From Turritopsis dohrnii (lineage: Eukaryota; Cnidaria; Hydrozoa; Anthoathecata; Oceaniidae): a stretch of 64,000 nt of DNA. Location of the stretch: assembly GCA_027922465.2 (NCBI GenBank), contig BQMF02000025.1, forward strand, positions 653,501 to 717,500, in the 5' to 3' direction. Positions 1 through 11,469 of this stretch are shown piece after piece (within the stretch, counting starts at the first letter, position 1; the number at the start of each line of letters is the position of its first letter). Made by a program: the position numbers and the translations under genes. The notes under the pieces are model-generated. The model did no database searches. It was not told the origin of the DNA and was given only the letters and a program-made list of their open reading frames with translations.

Positions 1-201
1 TCATGGTTTTTCCAAGCATTTTCTGCAAATTCTGAGAACCCTAGGGCCTCAAAATTTGTTGACTTCAAGAGACTGGATAATGTCTCTTCTGTGAGGATTT
101 TTTCATTGTGGGCTGTTCCGTAAGATTTTGAAAGGTCCTTACGGAAGACGCAGTAGTAATCAGCCATGCATTTTTCATTTCCGAAACAGCCGCTCTTGCA
201 T
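1..201 (-). CDS. candidate exon, unrecognised duplicated family (runs off window start)
   Basis: Read on the minus strand, a possible splice acceptor just above base 201 opens a frame that stays open to the window edge. It begins RCKSGCFGNEKCMADYY and continues through SLTxET-like and GFSEF-like motifs. A second, clearly related segment lies directly upstream at 300-582: both contain CMxDYxxxFRKDLS-like, LTEETL.SLLKS.NFE and GFSEF motifs. The several cysteines could suit an extracellular protein, but no family is recognised. A tandem pair of paralogous exons is the simplest reading. Function unknown; the exon limits are inferred from splice-like dinucleotides only. Confidence 0.4.
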
Positions 202-299
202 CTCATAAGAGGTAAAAAACATTACATAAGACAAAGAAGTGTATTAAAGTAGAAGATTGTTGCGAATAATGGATACCCTATAAAGAAACATAATGTTAC

Positions 300-582
300 C
301 TGTATTGTTGCAGTTTTTATCTGCAATTTTAAATGACCCTATTAGAGGGTCAATGGCTTTTCGGAATCTTTGTACGTATTTCAAGCAGTCTAAGTTGTCA
401 CATACATATTGATGATTGCACCAAACGGTCTCAGAAAATTCTGAGAACCCTATATCTGGACGACATAGGACCTCAAAATTTGATGACTTGAGGAGACTGG
501 TTAAGGTTTCCTCTGTTAGGCTTTTATCATAAGCTCTCGAAAGGTCCTTAAAGTAGTCTACCATGCATTTGTCAAACGCTTT
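300..582 (-). CDS. candidate exon, paralogue of the segment at 1-201
   Basis: An open frame on the minus strand starts after an acceptor-like AG at 583-584 and ends at a CAG/GTAAC donor-like site (exon end at 300). It encodes about 90 residues with the motifs CMVDYFKDLSRAYDK, SLTEETLTSLLKSSNFEVL, IGFSEFSE and a C-rich tail. It resembles the segment at 1-201 and, more distantly, the segments at 8.75-9.56 kb (shared RPxxxxSEFxxT spacing). No known domain is recognised. It may be an internal exon of a duplicated gene or a relic of one. Confidence 0.4.
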
Positions 583-2352
583 CTTTGGCGTAAAAACTAA
601 AAAGCTAATTAATAGAAATATAGAAAGTAATGTTTAACAAATTACCAAATTCAGGTAACATATAGAAAAAGACCAGCACAATCACATGCACAATGCAGGC
701 ACTTCCATGAGACGCGTGCGATAGCACACACACGTAAAAAAATTTGAGTGCCGAATAACAAGTGCCATAATTATATCACATGCGCATTGTTTTTTAACGA
801 AAGTACCAAAGTCCAATTCATATAAAAACATAAAAGTAAAGAGTAATCATCGGTAAACGTTTTGAAAGAAAACCAGGTCGCCCGCGCGTTTCCAAAACGA
901 TCAATGAAAACCATAGTCTGGTAATATTTACAGAAATCAAATGGACAAGAACAACTACAGCAATTACAGATACTTTGATCGATTATATTTCAGCTTCAAT
1001 TTTTACTTTCCAGCTTTACGCTCTTACGAGCATACGAGTTTGGCTAATCGCGCAGGTGAACTTTTCTTTCAACCAATTTAAGTGGACAATGAAGATCCAA
1101 CACCAAGCAGTTGCTGATTACTAAAAATAAAAGTGTAAAAAGTTATGTATAACTGCACAATGCACCACTTAATTCTAGGCCCATTTTTTCAAAATCCAGA
1201 CCTAACAGAAACTCGCAAACAGATATACAATACTATTTTACTTAAGGGAAAAGCTGAATTTATCTATTTCAGGGTGGGTGGTGTGAATCACTTTTCAATT
1301 AACCAACCCTAAAAATGTAAAATCCAGTTCATGACAATTCATGGATTAATTTTTCATTTTCTATGGTTAAAAAGAATCTGAAAAAATCCCTAGCAACAGC
1401 AAATAATCACTAAATATATCTAAGTAATTTGTTGTCAGATGAGCACCATGGCACCATGCATGCAGACAGTTATTCAATTTCCGCGCTTTTAAGCGTAGGA
1501 AATTGTTTGGTTTACACATTCTATCTATCTGTATATGTAACACTTTTTTGTCGTTTTCGGAAAGTCCGTTCGGATTTCGGATTGTTTGTTTATTCAGAAT
1601 AGTAGAAAGACCCTCAAAAAGTTATTTTGGGAATGAAAGTAAATATGACAATTTTGATGTTACATATGGATCTAGTAAGTCATTACAAGTTCGAAACAAG
1701 TTAAAAATTTTTTGTAGTAACCATGGTTACCATATAATAATGGCAGCAACCCTAAAAAGTGCTATGTCCTTGAATAAAGGTTCAGGATGATCTAGAAGTT
1801 GTTTCAAGCTCAAATTTTCAAGAAAAGGACTCATAGGATAAAGGAAGGGAATGAGTGAAACAGAATTTTCCTAACTACTTTTTTTTCAGAAATTCCACCA
1901 TTTTAGATTTTGAGTATCAAAAATTCAGCTATTTTCCATTTTTGAATCCTCATAATGGGCAAACTGTTGAAAAATTTAAAATTCTGATTCACTCATCCCC
2001 TAGTATTTATGATTAACTACAACTACTGAAAATTTCATCGAAATCGGTCAAGCGGTTCTTTAAATATTCTTCTTCAAAGGTTCGAAAATTGAATATTGAG
2101 AAAAATGGCTTTTAAAAAAAAACGTAAAAAAAACAACATTGATACACATTAAACAGAGTGAAAACAGGTAATAAAGACAACTAAAAGCCACCAGCTTCAT
2201 ACAATTTGCCCTCACTGGCTTTGTTTTTGTCTTGTTTCTGCTTTTTCACTCCTCTTATTATTTTACGACGCATTTTCATCGATTCTTGAAACTTGTAATT
2301 CACATGGTACAAACGTTTTTTATTTTTTGCACGACAACCGTCAATTAAAAAT
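583..2352. other. no gene recognised
   Basis: AT-rich non-coding sequence. The only longer frame (plus strand, 1503-1790) has no recognisable motif. Nothing is supported here. Confidence 0.5.
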
Positions 2353-3412
2353 CTACCAGGAACAATTGAAATTTGCTACAGCATCGTAAAGCCCAAACCG
2401 TAACTGGTCCATTGTGCAAAACATCGTTTTCGGTATTCGGTCCCAGATTGTCTTGTTGAATGACTCATTTTGGTTTTGAGTTTTTCCATGCAAGCATTTG
2501 GAAAGCAATTCATCAGAACTCAAATCGTTATAAATAGGCTTCAAGTACTGCGTAACTATTGACATGGGTAAACCAGCTCCAGCCTTGTATTTCACCGTTT
2601 CATCAACTTTAGACTGCTGAAATTTACACCAACTATTTTCTCCCTTTGGGCAATGGTCGTGCCACTCATTTTTTTCTGACGATGCTACATGAAAAAGTGT
2701 GGCATGAATGGCCTTTTTCATTGCACCAACATTATTTCTGATAGCCATTCCATAATAGTTTTGAAGCTTGTCAATAGTGTGGTCAGTTAGTTTCCCTTTA
2801 CCACCAAGCCCCTTTGTTGTTTTCTTCAATTTGTGAAGACGTGTTCCAGCTCTCTTTTGTACATGACCGATGCACTCCAGTTTGGAAATGGTTATGCCAG
2901 GATATATGTTCTTCACTGATTCAAAACTTTTGCTGTCCCCATCACCGTAAAACTGAGAATAACGTACACCATATTTCTCTACGGATCGACCAAAAATTCT
3001 TTTTACTCCTTCAACTTCCATACCTGCAGCAGATCCTGAATAATTTATTGTGCAACTGTGGTTTTCTTTTCTTATCTGGTATTCATCTATGTTCGTGTCT
3101 TTCAGATTTTCGATGTTGTTGCAAACTTTACGCGTGGCGATGACAATTTGAACACGCGAGTAATTTAAAAACATCACATAGCAATGAAATATCCATAATC
3201 CAGTAACCAGTAGTATTCTGTTTATGTTTGGAAGGTGTAATGTCAATCAATTTCCTCGATGAAGCACTGCCGGTTGGAGTCTCAGGATATAGTTCGTTTG
3301 TAGGGGTGACAGGATCAACAACTGGATCAGCTGTTACCTCAGATATTGGAGTGACGTTAGGGTTTCCATAGAATTTTTTCTTTCGAAACTTGTTTTCTTT
3401 TTTGTTTCCCAT
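2353..3412 (-). pseudogene. Mutator-like transposase relic
   Basis: Two overlapping minus-strand frames give one protein. The N-terminal frame (3412-3128) starts MGNKKENKFRKKKF and includes SRKLIDITPSKH and a cysteine-containing LLACSNC stretch. The C-terminal frame (3246-2353) has NYSGSAAGMEVEGVKRIF, YGVRYSQFYGDGDSKSF, LECIGHVQKRAGTRL and CLHGKTQNQNESFNKTIWDR. This layout matches the abundant invertebrate proteins annotated as Mutator-like transposase domain proteins, which are DDE-type transposases acting in the nucleus. A frameshift separates the halves between about 3130 and 3245, so the copy is dead. Terminal inverted repeats were not identified. Confidence 0.75.
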
Positions 3413-3824
3413 TCCAAAGTTTTCTTCTTTTTCGTTGGAATTGTATGATTTCCTGGATTTACAAGGACAAAATCTTGGATCCAGGGGAGCATCAACTAAA
3501 GACTGTTGGTAGCATTTGAAGAAATCTATTATTGTTGTTTCAAAGTATAGCTACACAAAAAATAAAGCAAGATCGATAGAATTTTCACCGCCCATTTATA
3601 TGGGGGCATTATGCCGGTGTAACCACCAGAAAAACAGCATTATAAAGTCGGGGTTTGGGCAATTTTTGTACATTTGTGTATTCCACCTTGACTCATGTTC
3701 TTGTTTATATCTCAAGATCTATAAACTTTTATAAAATATGGTTTTTATTTTTTTTCAAATTTTTTGAATTTTTGAGGGTCTTTCTACCTTAATGACTGAC
3801 CTATGCTAGGAACTTAGGACAGGT

Positions 3825-4145
3825 TTGACTAAAATTGGGCAATTTGGACCAAATTTGGACCAAATTTCGAAAGTTCTTCCAATTTCATGAAATTTTGCAT
3901 GTATTACAATTGAAAGGTGCTGATTTCAAATCTGACATTCATTTTGTCTGAATTGACTAAAATTGGATAATTTGGGCCAAATTTGGGCCAAATTTCGAAA
4001 GTTCTTCAAATTAAATGAAATTTTGCATGGATTATATTTGAAAGGTGCTGATTTCAAATCTGACAGTCATTTTGTCAGAATTGACTAAAATTGGACAATT
4101 TGGGCCAAATTTGGACCAAATTTCGAAAAAGCTTCAATTTTCATG
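3825..4145. repeat. 128-bp tandem repeat, about 2.5 copies
   Basis: The phrase TTGACTAAAATTGG recurs at 3825, 3953 and 4081, exactly 128 bp apart. The intervening sequence (ATTTTGCATG, GGTGCTGATTTCAAATCTGA) is also repeated, with few substitutions. No coding potential. Confidence 0.9.
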
Positions 4146-4847
4146 AATAAATATCATGTGTAAGATATTGGTGAACTGTTTTTCTGACCCCGAAACATCA
4201 TAGTGAATTGCAAAGCTGTCAAGATTAAGTTAAATAAATTAAAGAAGGGAGTAATTTGATGAATTCCAGACTGTATCAAATTATTAGTCAGTGTACAAGT
4301 CATTCAGATAGTTGAAAATTAGCCTAAAGCAATTTTCGCAAGGGCTGATGCGGAAATTGTTCAAGCCTAATGGCTTCTAGTTTTACTTAAATAAACATGT
4401 ATGTAAAAGGATTATAATCTTCGCAATTTTGAATGCCTGAAAAGAAAAGTTTTCAAGAATCTTTACGTGTAAACCCCCCTTAACGTGCATATGTTTATAA
4501 ATCAGCGAGTTATTAACAAAAACACTTTAGAAACTTTTGTAATGTATTTGGCTCGCTAGAAAATAACGATTCGTGATTTTTTAGTTCTTAGAAAATTTTT
4601 CGTTCGTGAAACGTTAAATTTGACTCGTGAATCACGAATCACGAGTCGTTAATTCAAAAGCTGATATTTTAAATATAATTTTTGCTTTGTCTTAGAAGAT
4701 TTTTTTTATACCATCCATGATCCAGGGCGATTTTAAATCCTTTTGTTTATAAGAAATCTCTTTAAGGGAAAATACTTATTATGAAGTTCAGTAAATATCT
4801 TTAAAAAGCTTTCATATGTTTCATTACTATTATGAGATTGTTCAAGA
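4146..4847. other. non-coding, with a palindromic patch near 4560-4660
   Basis: No gene. Around 4560-4660, ATTCGTGATT and CACGAATCACGAG form an imperfect inverted repeat, probably a small foldback MITE. The remainder is AT-rich unique sequence. Confidence 0.4.
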
Positions 4848-5600
4848 TTAAACAAATAAATTCAAGTCTGGGTCAGTTATATCCTTAAAAATTGAATCTC
4901 TTTGAGCAAATGGATTAAAAGACATTTCAAAATCATTTCTTTGTTCCATTTTGGTTAGTGATTTGGTTAGTATTCTGATGCGTGAAATAACTAATTCTTG
5001 ATCATTTGCAGTATTTTTTATGTTAGAAATAATAATTCTATTATAAACTACCTTAGCATTTTTTATACCTTTCCCACGTAACTCTTTCACTTGTCTGAAT
5101 AACTTCGTTGATATATAATTTTCTTCTCCCATAAATCTCGCTTTTTAAATTCGCCGAGAACTTTCACTTTTTCCTTGTAATTCAAAAATTTGATTACAAT
5201 CGGTCGCTATTTGGTTGCCCCATCTTCATATTTTTTCCGTCCACTTCTATGTGCTTGTTTGATTTCCACATTTTTAATGTCCAATTCTTCTTTGAATAGC
5301 TTCCTTACTTTTATCTCTGATTGTTCCCAAGTTTCATCTTCATCTTCATCTAAGCCACTGACTCTTAGGTTGTTTCTCCTACTTTGATCTTCAAGCTCAC
5401 TCAGTTTATCTTTTACTTGCTCATCCGTTTTACTCATACTATTTGCTTTCTTTAATTCTTCCACCAAGTCACTTTGGAATTGTACTGATATCTTTAAATC
5501 TGCTACTTCTTTTTTTAACATAGCATTCTCTTCATAAACCCTTTCTATCTTCTTCTCCATTCTTTCCACTTCGTTTTTGAAAAACTCCATCGTCTCTTTG
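4848..5600 (-). pseudogene. LINE ORF1-like (L1-type RNA-binding protein) relic
   Basis: The minus-strand frame from 5590 encodes a coiled coil (heptad-rich EVERMEKKIERVYEE and KKEVADLKISV), then LEDQSRRNNLRVSGL and a charged region ending QAHRSGRKK. This is the signature of LINE ORF1 proteins (Transposase_22-like). The frame hits a stop at about 5207, continues with RPIVIKFLNYKEKVKVL and then shifts to another frame ending near 4848 (STKLFRQVKELRGKGIK). The order of coiled coil, RRM-like and C-terminal segment is normal for ORF1p. No linked reverse transcriptase was seen, so this is a fragment. Confidence 0.65.
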
Positions 5601-6298
5601 CATGCTCATAATTTCCTTCGCTTGATTGAAGGTAAAACATTCTTGCTTTTCAGATTTCGGAGGCATTTTTAGTATAAGTTTTAGTTTAAGTAATATATAA
5701 CAAGTTTTTAATAGTAATTTTAACGAGAGTTAGAAACATGTCTGTACTCAATGAGAGTAAAAGTAATGTTGTTTTGTTAATACTGCATGTTATTCTCTTG
5801 GAGTTATCATTTTCTCTTTCTTGGGTACTGTTACGGTTGGTGTTGACCGTACCTGTGATATTCGTGATATGGAGATCTGACAATTCTTGTACCCTGAAAT
5901 TAGATTTTTCACAAATTGTAACAGGACCAATGTCATCCACCAACAAAGAGGTGTTATTGGTATAGTAAGTTGTAGCATTTGTTGATTTTTCAATGAAGAG
6001 GAATTATCATGTGCCATCTTCATCATGATCTTAATTATTGTTTTTCGTCCTCCATTAGTCCTTTCTTCATTTCGTCTCTATAATATTAAAAGTAAGTAAA
6101 AGTTTATTCAACTTTGCAACCAAAGTCTGCCAAATCTCCAACACCTGTGACTAAATTATACTGAAGACAGTGCCCAGGGCGAAAAAAACCATGTACGGCA
6201 CGCTATCGCTCACTTGTCATTCTTTCAAGTAGCGGTTGACAATTCGCCATCGGAATTCCGCTATTCAGACGATCCAACTCTTTGATGTTTCGATTTGC
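5601..6298. other. no gene recognised
   Basis: Short overlapping frames on both strands at 5686-6026 carry no recognisable motif. The sequence could be 5' LINE material belonging to the ORF1 relic, but that is not shown. Confidence 0.3.
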
Positions 6299-7510
6299 TC
6301 AGTAGTCGTTGTTTTGCCTGTCTATGTGCAGGGAACAAAGTGCGACATTTTCAGCGTCATTATCGTGGACACGTCCTAAACTGGATACACATGATAAAGT
6401 TACATACCCTGCACTGGTTGCTGTGACTTTTCTGTTGAATGCCAAGGTAACGAGTGGAAGTATTTGGCCTTGACATTTGTGAACCGTCATCGCATAGCAA
6501 GGATTAAGAGGATAATATCTTGTTCCACTGCTGTATACCGGAAACACTGGTATGAACGGAGAGCACTGTCCCACGATAGCCGTTTACTGCACCCTGTTGC
6601 TTGCATCTATAAGATGAGCATTATATACGATAGTGCACTATAAGTTAAATGATAACTTACAACAATGGACCAAACCTGTTTTCGGTGACAATTAGCTGTA
6701 TGCCCTTAAACTGGCATTTTCAATTTACGGGCGTTTAGTACGTGCATTAAAACAGGCAATCCTTCGAAGGCCTTCCTGACACGTACATCGTTGATTTGGT
6801 CCGGAATCGCGTTCTCCAACACAACAAAAGTGGTGTTTGGCTTTGCAATAAGCATTTCTACCACATTTCTTGCCGTGACATCCCCACACAACGTTACTAC
6901 AGCCGTATCGTTTAGTGTTTGTAATACCTTGCTACTAGGCAACGAACAACGGAACCTCTCTAAATGTAAACATACATTTATGAAGGTTATACATTCAGAA
7001 TGAATTGACTAGCCCAAATAAATAATTACCTAAAAATAATAGGTTTTGTGACTGGCATCGAAATTGTGATGCCAAGTTGAAGCGCTTGGTTTTGAACTTT
7101 AATGCATTGCCGAAAATGCTTTCACCAATATCTGTTTTACCGCTCCGCGTAGTTAACGGTTGCAACTAAGCCACATCACCACATACCAACAAAACGGGAT
7201 TATGTGGTGAACTGTTGCACGTTGTAAAAATGTGCAACATATTATGCGTTGACACTTGTGTTACCTGCAAAGAATCATAAGCTGATGCAACTAAACATGC
7301 AGAAAAGTCGATAAGCTACAGTAAGTATTACAGTCTTATCAGCTGCAACACATTTTGATCCTATTTTGTTAACGTTCGTAACACAGGGTCAAAATCTTCA
7401 AGCTACAAATCAAAGAGACATTTTAAAGTTAGCTGACTACTTTTGAATATACCGAGAAAACAAGTACTGCTACCTTTGGCACCTTTGGTGCAAATGCACT
7501 GCTCAGGTTT
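6299..7510 (-). pseudogene. PIF1-family helicase relic (possible Helitron remnant)
   Basis: Several minus-strand frames line up with PIF1/Helitron helicase motifs in order. About 7460-7500 has a degenerate Walker A-like GAKGSST. About 7150-7300 has VLLVCGDVAxLQPL, matching the VGDxxQLPPV motif. 6942-6706 is a middle segment. 6574-6299 has YPLNPCYAMTVHKCQGQ and YVTLSCVSSL, matching the motif V/VI region (TxHKxQGxT, YVAxSR). Frames change repeatedly and key residues have decayed, so this is dead. No HUH Rep segment or Helitron terminus is visible, so a host PIF1 pseudogene remains possible. Confidence 0.6.
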
Positions 7511-7990
7511 TCGGTTCGGTTTCCGCGTAAGGACAACCAGGTACATCACCATGGCTTCTCACAAAACAGGAATTGCAATTGTCCATTTAACCAGACGATT
7601 CGTCACCTTTTGCCACTCCAACCATTCTATATTAAAGTATATGAGTGACAACATTCATCAGTAGTATTTCACGAAAGGTAAATATTGACAGCCATGATTA
7701 TTACCTTTCTTGGACGGGCCGTCACAACCCTCCCAGTTTGCCAAAAAGGAACTGATGCGTTCTTGCCTGGCATTCTCCCTTCGCTCTGTACGAGCTGCAA
7801 TTTCTTGCAATTGACATCTTTCTTCAAAAATTTTAACCAAGGATAAAGTTCAAAAGAACACGAGAAACTCATTTTTGCTATCTAAAAATAAGTTTTGAAG
7901 ACAAATTCAAATTCGCAACAAGGCAGAGAACTGCCGTGACAAGCATCAGTACAGTGAAAGATGACAATCATTTATGACAAGCATTTATAT
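7511..7990. other. no gene recognised
   Basis: A short minus-strand frame (7840-7658) is rich in Glu/Arg but has no family signature. It may be leftover sequence from the helicase relic. Confidence 0.3.
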
Positions 7991-8092
7991 TCAAACCAAC
8001 GATGTATTGTTACATCCACCAATGTAATGTCACAACCAACAATGTAATGTCACAACCAACAATGTAATGTCACAACCAACAATGTAATGTCA
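7991..8092. repeat. 20-bp minisatellite, about five copies
   Basis: The unit AATGTAATGTCACAACCAAC repeats exactly every 20 bp at 8021-8092 and in diverged form from 7991. Confidence 0.9.
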
Positions 8093-8758
8093 ACATGGGT
8101 AGATACTGTGACTTCCTGAATGAGATCGGGAATGAAAGTTTGACAGTGTCATTAAGATAATTTTCCGGAGTAGATTCCGACATAAAGTCCCGCATATAAT
8201 GACACTTTAGGTTTAACTTTTTGTACACGACACAATATCTGCTCTATAAAAGCGACTATCCATTAAAATGGACTGGGTCACTTCGCCCGCTCGAACATCT
8301 TACACATTCTCCCCATATTCAAGACAAGCATATCGGTTTTAAAATCTATAACATGTTCTCTGCATTGTCGTGCTTTTTCTTCTTTTCTTCCGCTTCAGGA
8401 GTTGATAGGGAGGGAGCTCCTCCCCAGCCGACTGAGTTCCATTATCGTCACTCAGTGTCAGACAGTTCTACGAGACGTCTCTTAGTAGTTGTGCTAGGCA
8501 TGATGCTGCTTTCACTCATGACTAGCAGCATTGTCAAGATAATTTTCGGTAGTACGTAACGACATAAAGTCTCGCATATAATGATGTTTTGGGTTCAAGT
8601 TCTCGTACACTTCCTTCGGGTTTCTTAAGACAAAGCGGAAACACTTCAGTCAAATCATCCCAAGATACGTGATGCTACTGAAGCGTAGCGCTTCATTGAT
8701 GAATTCTTGGGTGAACTGGTTATTGCCATTTACTCACTGAGCAACCACGCTTGAAGAC

Positions 8759-9067
8759 TTATGCCACATCACCCACATGTGAGTCTTTGTTATTAAGGAC
8801 CATAATGTCCTTTTCAATCTTTCCAAACTTTTTAAGAAAAAGTTCTAAAGATTCGTTGTTCAGGTTTGCCATGTTTTCTTTCAGATACATGACGTTAGCT
8901 TGCGACGTGTCAGCGAATTCACTGACTGCAACGTGAGGTCTTGTCAAAAACTCGCAATTCACAGTGCTCAGCTTCCTTGTGAAGTCGTCGTTGGAAGCTG
9001 TATCAGGCCATAAGTCCTTTATGAAATGGTTGAAATACTCATCCGCATTTGTTTCTTTTACCGGCAC
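8759..9067 (-). CDS. longest open segment of the duplicated family
   Basis: A 102-residue open frame runs from MPVKETNADEYFNHF through LSTVNCEFLTRPHVAVSEF and NVMYLKENMANL to KDSHVGDVA. Its sequence parallels the broken neighbour at 9264-9560 (LSIGTCKFLTRPHIAFFEF, NLMYLKD). It is more likely one exon or domain of a larger gene than a free protein. No catalytic motif, signal peptide or membrane segment is evident. Confidence 0.35.
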   Translation of the reverse strand: MPVKETNADEYFNHFIKDLWPDTASNDDFTRKLSTVNCEFLTRPHVAVSEFADTSQANVMYLKENMANLNNESLELFLKKFGKIEKDIMVLNNKDSHVGDVA

Positions 9068-9263
9068 TCTTTGGCTCTTTATTCACTAAGTATATGAATA
9101 AGGAAAATGCGATATCTGGTCTGATCAAGCTTCACTGTGTCACTAACGTATTTTTCCATAGTAAGCTCCGACAAAAAGTCATGCATGTAGCGACATCTTG
9201 GGTTCAACTTTTCGTGAACTTGCTTTGGGTTATTCAACACAAAGTGGAAGCATTTTAGCCAGA

Positions 9264-9560
9264 TTATTGCAAGAAACTGCTACTGAAGCTTAAAGCCTCG
9301 TCAATAAAGTCTTGCTTTTCACTATTTACCCACTCAGTATTTGCCTTTACAGACTTTTCCACGTTACCGTCACAGCTACTAAGCACCATCATATCCTTGT
9401 GTATTGAAGCGTAGCTTTGGTAGAATCTCAGCAATGATGTGCAATTAAATTCCGACATCTTTCAAATACATCAAGTTTGCTCGCATGATATTCCCAAACT
9501 CGAAGAATGCAATGTGAGGTCTTGTCAAGAACTTGCATGTCCCAATGCTGAGTTTGTGCT
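9264..9560 (-). pseudogene. broken copy of the same duplicated segment
   Basis: The frame LSIGTCKFLTRPHIAFFEF ends at a stop after MYLKDVGI, and the similarity continues in another frame (NCTSLLRFYQSYASIHKDM) to the end of the unit. The shift near 9458 shows the copy is inactive unless it is spliced around. Confidence 0.45.
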
Positions 9561-10009
9561 ATACCATAAGGATTGATCAAGTCCTTTCTGAAATGGTTCA
9601 TATATATATATTCTTCATATTTGACATTTTCACTCAGTTCGTGACACCTAACACAAGCAACAAGTCAGTTTGCAATACTACTAGATCCCTTCATACAATT
9701 CTAGTAATACAATGGGGTTGTTCAGTAATATGAACAGGGTAACTTCGTCCGCTCGAACATTTTCCATGTTCTTCCCATAGCAATTCCCATATTCCTCACA
9801 GCCAGCATGGGATGTTGCTAGACTCCCGCAGCAACGCATTGTTATCACCAAAGAAGTCTCAAATTTCACCCCTCTGACTGTAACACTAGTCGCTAGTTAG
9901 TTAATTGTAACCATCACAGGACCAATGGCTCCAGGAGCACCCGGACAGAGAAATGGACTAGCATTTCAACTCCGCACCCTGAGTGTGTCTGAGTCTTGTG
10001 TGCCTCTAG

Positions 10010-10174
10010 CTAGAGATACTCCATTATTAACTTTTTGCATTCCCAAAATATACGGTTTACATACATAGCTGACCCAAACAACCCAAACCGATCCGGAATC
10101 CGCTCGGCCAGCAGATGGATGATTTGATTCAAGAAGTACTCCTCATTGTACAATGACAACATGTGGAAGGCTGC
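10010..10174 (-). CDS. candidate terminal exon, unrecognised
   Basis: On the minus strand, a good acceptor (pyrimidine-rich run ending CTTTAG) leads into an open frame with FHMLSLYNEEYFLNQIIHLL, RIPDRFGLFGSAMYV and WECKKLIMEYL before a TAG stop at 10010-10012. The composition looks like a real protein C-terminus with an amphipathic segment. No family is recognised. It lies upstream, on the same strand, of the duplicated segments at 8.1-9.9 kb and could belong to the same transcription unit. Confidence 0.3.
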   Translation of the reverse strand, partial: AAFHMLSLYNEEYFLNQIIHLLAERIPDRFGLFGSAMYVNRIFWECKKLIMEYL

Positions 10175-10524
10175 TAAAGCATAAAAGTAAACAATGAAAG
10201 TATTACATTTGTTAATATGTTAAATTTTATCTATTCCATCCAACAAACTTACTAAAATTTGAACTGTTATGGTGGCAGTTAGGAAAATGTAAGTCTAACT
10301 GGTTATGTTTCACATAATTTTAACAATTTTCACTTATTATTATACCAGTCAGTTTTAAAAGCTTCTCAAAGTATCAAATTCCGTCCAACAGAACTTTTTA
10401 ATTCAAAATATCACCTCTTCCACTCCACTAGTGGTTATTTTCCTTTTTACACGGAGCTTTGTGACGTCTTTCTCTTTCTTTCTTTTCTCTTTTTTCTATC
10501 CTATTCAGTGAGTTCTTTCATAAC
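10175..10524. other. no gene recognised
   Basis: AT-rich sequence with a pyrimidine run near 10460-10505. No feature is supported. Confidence 0.4.
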
Positions 10525-11013
10525 TACCTTAATGGTACTAATTTTCGCTGGTACTAATTTTCGCGGTAAATTTTTTTTCCAAAGAAATCGCGTTTCGCGG
10601 GTATTAATTTTCGCGATTTACTGTTATTATGGAAATTTTTTGACGAGAATAAGGAAACGAAATAAGGTTGAATCGACTAAATATGCTTTAGTTTTCCCAA
10701 AAAACATGTAAATACCTATTTACAATTAATCAAAACTCTTCTTGTAGTAATAGATTGATTTTGAGATAAAAAAATTCGCTAGTTACTCGGTTATTCAGCT
10801 TTTTTGATTTTTTCCCGATTCTACGAATACCCCTAAAAACATCTGATGTGAAGCAGTGCCAGAAATTCAATTTTCCAGAAAAAATTCGCGGGTATTAATT
10901 TTCGCGGTTTTCAAAAACCTAAAAATTTCGCGGGTACAAATATTCGCGGTTTTGGGAAAAAACCGCGAATAGCGCGAAAATTAGTACCCGCGAAAATTAG
11001 TACCAGTAAGGTA
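10525..11013. mobile_element. MITE with TA-CCTTAmTGG ends and CG-rich inner repeats
   Basis: The left end reads TACCTTAATGGTACTAATTT and the right end is its inverted match (CCAGTAAGGTA), giving a TA target duplication at 10525-10526 and 11012-11013. Repeats of GGTACTAATTTTCGCG and its complement crowd both ends. No coding capacity. The TA duplication is consistent with a Tc1/mariner-like mechanism, but the family is not identified. Confidence 0.8.
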
Positions 11014-11469
11014 TTACTTTCCAGAATAAAAAACAGAAAAATGCGGAACGAAAGTTCTAACAAAAGATCAGGGTAACAAAAGCAAGGGGAAACTAGCGAT
11101 CAATATATAACGCGATTTAAGTCAGTTGCACCTCATTCTTTACACAACTTGAAAATCTCGATGTAACCCAATTGGGTATCTTAATGGAAAGTCTGTTGCT
11201 TTCTCTTTTCATTAATCATTTTAAGTTCTTGTGTATCCTCATTTAATCATGTGCATGCAGTTAGGTAAGCAGTGGAGACACCGAAGAGATGGGCGAGTGA
11301 GAGGGCTGGGGTTATGAATGCAATGATATAAGCGCAGTGCTGACTCACATGTTCCATTTCGAGGATGTGGCTAGCGTAGTGCGGTTATAGTGCTTGTGTA
11401 GCCCTATATAATGAGTGCATCAACCACAATTTATGGACATGTAACTTCTACAACATCTGTGGGTGCTAA
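11014..11469 (+). promoter_or_regulatory. presumed left flank and promoter of the endogenous virus
   Basis: No gene is visible. A TATA-like CCTATATAATG lies at 11402-11412, about 60 bp before the ATG at 11470. This suits a promoter for the plus-strand viral ORFs. Where host sequence gives way to virus in this stretch cannot be placed. Confidence 0.3.

Larger units (their letters stand above)
8115..9870 (-). other. tandemly duplicated coding segments of an unrecognised family
   Basis: Three minus-strand stretches (about 8250-8115, 8690-8530 and 9260-9118) encode variants of FVLxNPKxVxExLNP, YMRDFMSE and a TxENYLxDTVKL-like tail. Two others (9067-8759 and about 9560-9264) encode variants of CxFLTRPHxAxxEF followed by NxMYLKE. 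Another pair (about 8330-8265 and 9790-9735) shares GGRAGAAY-type DNA ending in ATGTTCGAGCGG. The alternating order suggests repeated duplication of a two-part unit, now interrupted by stops and shifts in most copies. The RPxxxxSEF motif resembles the exon at 300-582. Function is unknown and no known domain is recognised. Confidence 0.55.

Noticed and set aside
7991..8092. CRISPR-like short repeats
   Set aside because: The 20-bp units are directly adjacent with no spacers and the sequence is eukaryotic, so this is a minisatellite.
9915..9955. Collagen-like Gly-X-Y exon (GPMAPGAPGQRNG)
   Set aside because: Too short, not extended on either side, and without splice-like borders.
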